Source of the DNA: Doryteuthis pealeii
Lineage: Eukaryota > Mollusca > Cephalopoda > Myopsida > Loliginidae
NCBI GenBank assembly: GCA_023376005.1
Contig: CM042179.1
Span: forward strand, 16,481,148 to 16,545,147
Length of the DNA: 64,000 bases
Direction: 5' to 3'
The position numbers and the translations under genes are program-made. The notes below the pieces were generated by a model, which saw only the letters and a program-made list of their open reading frames with translations, was not told where the DNA came from and searched no databases. Positions 59,106-64,000 of the stretch are shown here, one piece after another (within the stretch, counting starts at the first letter, position 1; every line of letters starts with the position of its first letter).

Positions 59106-60237
59106 AATGTACACATACATACATACACACACATATGTAACCATATGGGGCTTGTCTTGATCCTCATACCCACATATCTACTTATTTATATAACCAACTT
59201 AATACTACCTCTATATATTTATATATACACACGTATTTGCATCATCATATATCTATCATTACTATGAATCAAACATCTGAAATGGAAATAAGCAGGATAG
59301 TAAGTTGTTATGTTAATTTTCTGCTTCTTGAAAAGATCATGAAATTATTGATTTTTTTTCTTTATTATTCGTCTTACTATAAGACTATGTCCCACTACTT
59401 TCCCAGATTTTACTCTTACTCTTTGAACCTTTCTCCCACCACTGTCAGTAAAGAATATACCCCGCCCTGTCGGCTGGGGTGTTAGAATGCACCTCTGCAG
59501 AGGGGTAAGACTCCACCTGTTGGCCGTGGGTGGTGACCTGTGATGCTTGAGGATAGAACCCAGTGGATGAGCAGTTCATGACTTGCAATACTCCTATCTT
59601 GGGCTAGACGGGCGGTCGGAGAGGCCCTTCTGGTCACATCAAGCACTAGCACCTATATGATTTTCCCAACCCTATTGCCCTTATGGCAAGCTCCAACCCC
59701 TTTTTATCATATGGGTGCTAGAAGGCGGTGGCTGCGGGTCTACATGTCCTGGGAATGACGTTAAACTCTATCTGATGGTGAGGTTCCAGTTTTGGAGGTT
59801 TGGGGAATGTGGAGCACCCCTTCATCTCTATTGCTCCCTGGTCCACTCTGACCTGGAGTGGTAGTAGCTGTTAGGGTCCCATCTATGGGTTAAATAGAAA
59901 AACATGAGTTTATAAACAAAGTTGTATTATACATTAAGAATTAATTTATTTCCCAACTTTGTCGGCATTAAATGACCCACCGAGGTTGATATGCCATAAA
60001 ACAAACCAAACCAAAGAATGTTCCTTATTTTGTCTGAAATATTAAAGTAGCTCATGATTTTTTATATTTCTTTTCTCTTTTTTTTTTTCAAGTGGTGCAA
60101 CCAATTTGGATGAACTGCAACAGAAATTATTAGACACTGTGATGATCCGTAGAGAAAAGAAAGATGTCCTCACACAGCTTCCACCCAAACAAAGACAACG
60201 GATTCTTTTTGAATTAAAAGATTCATCAGTCAAAAAA
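44478..60237 (+). CDS. ZRANB3: ZRANB3-type SNF2 ATPase, 5' six exons (partial)
   Basis: An SNF2-family annealing helicase/nuclease that in animals remodels stalled replication forks in the nucleus through PCNA. Exons 44478-44584, 46035-46053, 49667-49845, 54148-54382, 56892-57010 and 60093-60237 give 268 in-frame codons with canonical junctions. The protein starts MARKEDILNDLPPKLVEKL and enters the Q-like LPFQVDGI block at once. Then come motif I (DEMGLGKT, split by exons 2/3), motif Ia (IIVPSSLKFSW), motif II (DESHYIKN), motif III (LSGTPALARP) and the VMIRREKKDVLTQLPPK block that ends RecA lobe 1. The absence of HARP domains and the DESHY motif favour ZRANB3 over SMARCAL1. Lobe 2, PCNA-binding motifs, the NZF finger and the HNH nuclease would lie beyond the right edge; no seventh exon was found before 64000. 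Confidence 0.9.
44585..46034 (+). other. ZRANB3: ZRANB3 intron 1
   Basis: Contains an unclassified repeat (45270-45690) with an 11-base G run near 45528-45538, and a long A run at 45740-45758. Confidence 0.7.
45270..45690 (+). repeat. unclassified dispersed repeat C
   Basis: It shares CTCCAGTTCTGGGGTGTGTG, GAGTACCCCTTCATTAACC and GTACCTGTTATGGTACCTTG blocks with 59455-59895 (+) and, inverted, 48430-48690. The GC content is well above the flanks. Frames at 45282 and 45407 are probably by-products. Confidence 0.6.
46035..46053 (+). CDS. ZRANB3: ZRANB3 exon 2, 19-nt microexon
   Basis: Between TTTCTTGTAG and GAG/GTAATT. It encodes CLIADE, the residues directly before the Walker A loop. Skipping it would shift the frame. 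Confidence 0.85.
46720..46990 (+). mobile_element. mariner transposase C-terminus remnant
   Basis: VKKWLKEQSTEFYRERIHAF and RRWNIAIERNGDY are the usual C-terminal end of mariner transposases, followed by a stop and the terminal text ACTTTTTTTACTAGCCCTCAT, which resembles a mariner end. The catalytic region is absent. Confidence 0.7.
47110..47650 (-). pseudogene. unrecognised coding-like remnant
   Basis: The minus strand reads CCSILKSHKWKGQGD, then EMVHKLSEKNVCIILWQKFC, an acidic EPSEESVDDDYVFETYE and ETPRKKFNMS before a stop. Composition is protein-like (Cys/His spacing, then an acidic linker), but stops interrupt it. It resembles zinc-finger-bearing transposon-associated proteins, as a weak impression only. 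Confidence 0.35.
48166..48240 (+). repeat. dispersed repeat shared with the minisatellite flank
   Basis: AACTGATTCTAATGAAATTT to GTTAATGAATGAATG matches 2606-2651 with few changes. Confidence 0.55.
48430..48690 (-). repeat. unclassified dispersed repeat C (inverted)
   Basis: The reverse complement shows CCCTTATGGTAACCCCCAAC, TACCCCTTCATCACC and GGTAGTACCTGTTATTG as in the copy at 59455. Confidence 0.6.
49000..49530 (-). mobile_element. non-LTR retrotransposon C-terminal remnant
   Basis: The minus strand reads LATDLVNAHKVINHLTKSN, HLLDLQVSNTHGHAYKVRK, then FRKHFFMLRVAEAWNKLPA and NTASFKAS. This is the end of a CR1/Jockey-like reverse transcriptase ORF, with a frame break. Confidence 0.7.
49667..49845 (+). 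CDS. ZRANB3: ZRANB3 exon 3
   Basis: Begins MGLGKT (Walker A) and ends at VQAGNDI with donor AAG/GTAAAT, phase 2. It includes IIVPSSLKFSW. Confidence 0.93.
51985..52560. repeat. imperfect direct duplication around a SINE
   Basis: TATTTCTTAGTTT, TTTATTTTAAGGATTTC and GGGTATCATTGAATATTGTTA in the left half recur as TTATTTTAAGGATTTCC and GGGTATTATTGAATGTTGTT in the right half. Confidence 0.6.
52175..52320 (-). repeat. SINE, family B (3' part)
   Basis: The reverse complement includes TAGGACAGGCTGCATTTTTT, GGTATGGCAACTGGTCTAAG, CTCTGAATTCAAACCTGTTA and TGTGTCACATCTTACTCATA. Confidence 0.75.
53405..53700 (+). repeat. SINE, family B
   Basis: GGTGGCCTAACAGTTAAAAT (head), TAATGCCCTTAATAAAGGCA, CCAGCTATGGGTAAAATAG and CCTCAACTGTGGTTAAATAG. 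The body blocks occur twice, so this may be a dimer or a partial duplication. Confidence 0.6.
54148..54382 (+). CDS. ZRANB3: ZRANB3 exon 4
   Basis: Acceptor TTTTTCAG. It carries ITLVSYGIL, the Walker B IIADESHYIKN and LLSGTPALARP. Donor GAG/GTAAAT, phase 0. Confidence 0.95.
54479..54772 (+). repeat. SINE, family A, with preceding tail fragment
   Basis: A tail fragment (TCTAGTGCTAGTGAAAAGGG, 54493-54525) is followed directly by a full unit starting GTTAGCTCAGTTGGTAGAGC (A box), CCCAGTTCGATACTGG (B box) and ending TCCACCAACTTTACTT. Confidence 0.88.
55645..56040. repeat. dispersed repeat with microsatellite edge
   Basis: (TA)n then CTTATTATAATGGAGATTG and GTCTGTCTGT, the inverse of the motif at 3875-3905 and 17030-17062. 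Its interior is AT-rich with a meaningless hydrophobic frame. Confidence 0.45.
56386..56612 (-). repeat. SINE, family A
   Basis: The reverse complement starts CATTTTAGCTCAGTAGAGTA, has CCAGGTTCAATACCAG, then GAGCTGATGGTAGGTGCGGT and CAAAAAGGGGATAGACTCCC. Confidence 0.85.
56892..57010 (+). CDS. ZRANB3: ZRANB3 exon 5
   Basis: Acceptor CTTTTGCAG. LFPQLEALNTKKFGNFWEY and FCGARYEYFGRKRYRKV follow the ZRANB3 order. Donor CGA/GTAAGT, phase 2. Confidence 0.93.
57377..57900 (+). pseudogene. unrecognised coding-like remnant
   Basis: An open stretch (RRGNEGVIYKVDLVDDILLL, TDCKNGVTYWLREGNRQVTA) is followed by a stop and further protein-like, Lys/Glu-rich text to about 57870. It could be an old retroposed gene or transposon fragment. 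No family was recognised. Confidence 0.3.
58483..58523. repeat. (GA)n microsatellite
   Basis: About 20 GA units. Confidence 0.95.
59030..59140. repeat. (CA)n / (TA)n microsatellite cluster
   Basis: Degenerate CA and CATA tracts around a TA block at 59071-59090. Confidence 0.9.
59455..60018 (+). repeat. unclassified dispersed repeat C with conserved tail
   Basis: The fullest copy of the family also seen at 45270 and 48430. It ends with TCGGCATTAAATGACCCACC, then GAGGTTGATATGCCATAAAA and an A/C-rich run, the same tail found on other repeats. Confidence 0.65.
60093..60237 (+). CDS. ZRANB3: ZRANB3 exon 6
   Basis: Acceptor TTTTTTCAAG. GATNLDELQQKLLDTVMIRR and DVLTQLPPKQRQRILFEL. Donor AAA/GTAAGT, phase 0. 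Confidence 0.93.
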
Positions 60238-60559
60238 GTAAGTATAATTGTTTATTGTTGTTTTTTTAAACTATTATAAAAAATTTTGTCCTCACTACTA
60301 CACTGTCAGTTTAAAAATTTAGGATTTTAAATTAGTCAGTATTATGATTTTATTTACTCATCTAGTTACAGTGAACCCTTTTGAACAAATTTGAATATCT
60401 ATTGATTCTACAATCATTATATGACTCAAATTAGTTCAATTTAAAATCAAAACCTGATATAAATTCATTGTAATTCAATACTTTAAACTTAAGTATTTTA
60501 TCATCATAATAATATCTTTTTCAACTAGTATATTAGGTCTGAGACTTGTCAGCTGTTTC

Positions 60560-60800
60560 TTATTCATCTTAATTCCACAGAATATTTATAATCTTTCCAC
60601 AGATTATCTAATATTGCCTTAAAGGAGTTTAGATATGGGGCATTCACTATTGATGATGATAGTTTATTCCATGTATTCACCACTCTGTTACTAAAATAAT
60701 TTTGTCTTGCATTTGCTTTACAATTTTTAAAAAAATACAATATTATAGCCATTAAAACTCTTTTAATGGCTATAATATTTACCTTCAAAACCAACTAAGA
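60560..60800 (-). mobile_element. non-LTR retrotransposon C-terminal remnant
   Basis: Minus-strand NYFSNRVVNTWNKLSSSIVN then APYLNSFKAILDNLW, the conserved end of CR1/Jockey-like reverse transcriptase ORFs, with an in-frame stop. Upstream parts are not readable. Confidence 0.75.
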
Positions 60801-61657
60801 AAAAATCATTAGAACTCTGAACATAATTAAGTAACCAAATTATAGAGATTTCATAGAAGAATTTTTCAATTGAGTATTGTGATTGTATATGATTTTTGGT
60901 AGCTCAGTAAACAAAATGATATTGGCATTCTTACTCACATGTAGTTGTATACTACAGGCTGTTGGTAATTTTACAATAATTGATTTTTACAATCATCTAA
61001 AGTAATATCCAAAAATGAAATATTTGCTACTCACTATATTGAATATATAATATTAGGGATTGAGATTTGTTATATAATTTGGTATGCTGTACTATTAGAT
61101 ATCATTTTAATTTTGCACACACTTGTCTATTTAATTCCTTTTTTTTTTTTTAATTTCCTTTTAAAGTTATAATAATAATCATATTTGGTTATTTATTGCA
61201 CCAGCAAATACTGTAAGCAATTCAAGCCTTTTGTTTATCAAAATGACTTAATTCAGCATTAAATGATCCAAAAAAGATTGATATTCTATAAAAAAAACAA
61301 CCATCCAACTCATTTATTGCACCAACTTTAAGCCAATATATCTAAACTGAAATATTTTAAGGAATCAAATCTTAATTCAATGATTAATTTTCTCTTGAAT
61401 AAAATCCAATTTTTATCTGTCAAACAAAAAGTTCACTTAATCATTTGATATTCAATATATAAGATGAAATGACTTAGAGGTGCCTAAACTTGTTGCTTCT
61501 ACATTTCAATGTCAACTAATATTTCACTGTGATTTTAAATAGATCTTTAAAAAATTGAAATAGTAACAAAAATGAGTTTTAAATATATCACAGGGTCAAA
61601 CACTTGGTGAAAATTCAATTAAATCAAAATTTTGATGGTTTTTTCTTATATAAATTC

Positions 61658-61815
61658 TATAGAATCTATTCTTCCCTCCAACTATTGGTAAATAGTAGGG
61701 CAGACTGGGCTCTTTAACTTTGGCATGGCATCCAGTCTAGATGTAACACTCTGAATTCAAAACTGTTAAACTCCACTTGAAAATAGACCTGAGGGGTTGG
61801 GTAAATACATACAAA
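61658..61815 (+). repeat. SINE, family B (3' half)
   Basis: CTATTGGTAAATAGTAGGGC, TTGGCATGGCATCCAGTCTA and AACTCCACTTGAAAATAGAC remain, then GGGGTTGGGTAAATACATAC. Confidence 0.75.
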
Positions 61816-61962
61816 ATCTCCTCTTGAGATTTTTTTTACTCTAAAATTCATGTGAATCTAATATAAAATTAAATCATCTTTTGTTTTTTAGCAATTGTTT
61901 TGGAATCATTAAAATAACTTTTATTTTGCTAAAATTCCTAAAATAAATAATCAGTGATCTCA

Positions 61963-62038
61963 CACACGCACACCTTATAATTGTTCCTAAAATAAATTAT
62001 CAATAATCGCACACACGCAAACACACACACACACGCGC

Positions 62039-62069
<31 letters not shown>

Positions 62070-62070
62070 T
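61963..62070. repeat. (CA)n microsatellite with internal duplication
   Basis: Two CACACGCA blocks, each preceded by TAATTGTTCCTAAAATAAAT-like text, then a long CA run. Confidence 0.9.
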
Positions 62071-62755
62071 ATTATAATTCATTAATTTGACTTAATTCCT
62101 GAAGGAAGAATTTTATGTTAATTTCAATTTTTTTTTAAATTGTTAAAAATATTTAGTTTTTCTTTTTTCTTCACACTCAAAGAAAATATTTTCTTTAAAA
62201 TGAGAGCTTAAAACTTGAAAATTGATGATTTGGATGAAGGAAGATGCACCAAATTGTTTGGAACATCCTACACCATCATTTAGTCCTTCCTTATTTGAAG
62301 ATACTCTGTCCTATCCTTTGTGAGGGTTCAACAATACTTGCAGAAAAATTAGGTTGATTAATTAACTACATAATTTACAAACCTCATTAAAAAATTCAGA
62401 AGTTAGAAAAAAATGGATTCCCGTAAACTTATGAAAAGGAACTGGTCAGCATTTATGCACTTGTAATTTTTTTGTTTTTGTTGGTTTCACTGACAAAAAA
62501 AAATGAATTATGCATGACCAAAATGAAGAAAATCATGGCTCATGTTACATAATGGCATAGGCATAGCCTATCATTTTTGTAAAGAAGTGTAGTTTAGATT
62601 TAAAAATTAACAGGAACTTAATGGAAAATCACTGAGAATTTGATTGACAATGTTTAACCTCAAGTTTGTCTAAAATGGGGCTCTCATTGGCTTGGAGAGT
62701 CACATGACCAGGTGGCTACTGGGAAAGTAGAATTTTGCTGAACAGATGTATATTT

Positions 62756-62757
<2 letters not shown>

Positions 62758-62839
<82 letters not shown>
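62758..62839. repeat. (CT)n microsatellite, about 41 units
   Basis: An uninterrupted CT run. The Ser/Leu and Arg/Glu frames across it are artefacts. Confidence 0.98.
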
Positions 62840-62844
<5 letters not shown>

Positions 62845-63479
62845 ATCGTAAAGAATATATTGGGGAATCAGGGAAATAAAAAAATGTGTGTACACAAAAA
62901 TATGTCTTCATATTTTCTAATTAAAACAAGAACAGAAAATGGAAGACAGAGAAACAGACAACCCCAATATAAAATGTCCGAACCTGATATGAGACAGAAA
63001 ATTCTGATACAAGAAGCAGAGGTTAGAAGACTATAATAAGAAGTATGCAACATTAGATTCAAATTTTAACATAGCCAAAAAACACCCTCCGGGCAGTGTA
63101 AAAGTTAATTTTTGAAAGATATTGCCTGGAGTTGAAAATTCAGTGTTAAAGGGTTTGTATCATAAGTAAGTAAAATCATCAAATTTATTAAAGGAGTAAG
63201 AAAAATAAAACAATTTAAAATGGAAACTTAGTTCTTTCCCCCTCAAATAAAATGTTGTGTGCATGTATTAATTATTAATTAAATGATTATTTTGAATATT
63301 CTATACACAAATTTTACACAAAATCGTAGGTATTTATTTATTTGTAAACTTTTTAGTTAACCTCTTGTTGCTGAAAAAAGGGCAAGAATGAAAAATAATT
63401 TTTAAAGCTGATTAAGGGTTGTTCTTTATTCTATGTATTGATGATTTTCAGCATTTTGACGTAAGCATTGACGAGTTTT

Positions 63480-63896
63480 GGTTATAGACAAATTGAAACT
63501 GAATGTCCATTATTAAGAGATATTCTTCTCAGTGTTTGTTGGGATTCCAAGAGAATTATTTATTATGAATTGGTGGAACCTGAAGAAACTCTCATTACAC
63601 AATACTGATTGGCATGTTTGAATGATTCAATAGAAAAGAAAATTACTTTTTTTGAACAAAGAATTTGACTAGTGATTTTGCTTTATTATAATACCTGTCC
63701 TTGTATTGCAAATTCAGTGGATGTTAATGTTCTTCCACATGTGGTATATTATTTTTGTTTTGTACAATGCAACACATCTTGTCTGAGTAGTACTTTCACT
63801 AAATTCAAAATATTAAAAAATCTTCAACCATTTTCTTATGATGGAATACAATATTTACCTGAAAGGTGGCATTGTGTCATAGAAATTAAAGACTGA
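63480..63896 (+). mobile_element. mariner transposase remnant
   Basis: Reads LLSVCWDSKRIIYYELVEPE (catalytic core edge), then a stop and shift, NVLPHVVYYF (after the usual P-H-P-Y region) and DGIQYLPERWHCVIE, the typical C-terminal block of mariner transposases. Catalytic residues cannot all be placed. Inactive. Confidence 0.75.
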
Positions 63897-64000
63897 ATAA
63901 TAATCCTATAAATAAAAGATTTTTTTTTTTTTTTTAAATGGAAACTTTTATATGAACCATTCATCTGCTAAATAGCATAAAGATATTTTTTCTTCATTTT

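Larger units (their letters stand above)
57011..60092 (+). other. ZRANB3: ZRANB3 intron 5
   Basis: Contains an unrecognised coding-like remnant (57377-57900), GA and CA/TA microsatellites and repeat C with its tail. Confidence 0.65.
60238..64000 (+). other. ZRANB3: ZRANB3 intron 6 (runs off the window)
   Basis: No exon matching the next ZRANB3 segment was found. It contains an RT fragment (60560-60800), a repeat tail (61252-61305), a family B SINE piece, two large microsatellites and a mariner remnant. Confidence 0.6.

Noticed and set aside
44478..60237. SMARCAL1 as the identity of the SNF2 gene
   Set aside because: No HARP domain precedes the helicase core, and the DESHY and LFPQLEAL-type blocks follow ZRANB3 more closely; a search would settle it.
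62684..63036. ORFs of poly Ser-Leu and Arg-Glu
   Set aside because: Translations of the (CT)n microsatellite on both strands.

Overview
The window reads as animal nuclear DNA: AT-rich, with short exons, canonical GT-AG introns of kilobase length, and dense transposon remnants. Two tRNA-derived SINE families, many microsatellites, mariner, Penelope-like and LINE debris suggest a mollusc, most likely an octopus-type cephalopod. That placement is inference from repeat style and protein similarity recalled from memory, not from a search.

Only two host genes are supported, both on the + strand. ETFBKMT (METTL20), the mitochondrial lysine methyltransferase of the electron transfer flavoprotein beta subunit, is complete in three exons (24718-25022, 31395-31525, 33763-34127; 266 codons). 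The 5' half of a ZRANB3-type SNF2 fork-remodelling ATPase lies at 44478-60237 in six exons, one of only 19 nt, and continues past the right edge. They have unrelated jobs and look like simple neighbours.

Layout. 1-7620: AT-rich sequence with a 30-bp minisatellite (about 46 units, 1256-2550), a small TIR element and a decayed LINE. 7621-14380: a near copy of 24382-31099 that repeats ETFBKMT exon 1 and intron 1 but not exons 2-3, and ends at a single N (14381). 14382-17548: noncoding sequence of unclear origin. 17549-24380: a Ty3/gypsy LTR retrotransposon with 896-897 bp LTRs, whose Gag carries a CCCH rather than a CCHC zinc finger. 24382-34127: ETFBKMT. 34128-44477: intergenic, with SINEs, fold-back elements, a Penelope-like remnant and a 24-bp minisatellite. 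44478-64000: ZRANB3 and its transposon-filled introns.

The main caution concerns the assembly. The two 6.7-kb copies differ largely by one-base run-length changes, the first ends at an N, the retrotransposon has no target-site duplication, and its left flank does not match the empty site seen in the first copy. A retained second haplotype or a chimeric join explains this better than a true duplication. No previously unknown system could be demonstrated. The most unusual items are the CCCH Gag, the minisatellite open in several frames, the 19-nt ZRANB3 exon and the telomere-like repeat inside a fold-back element.
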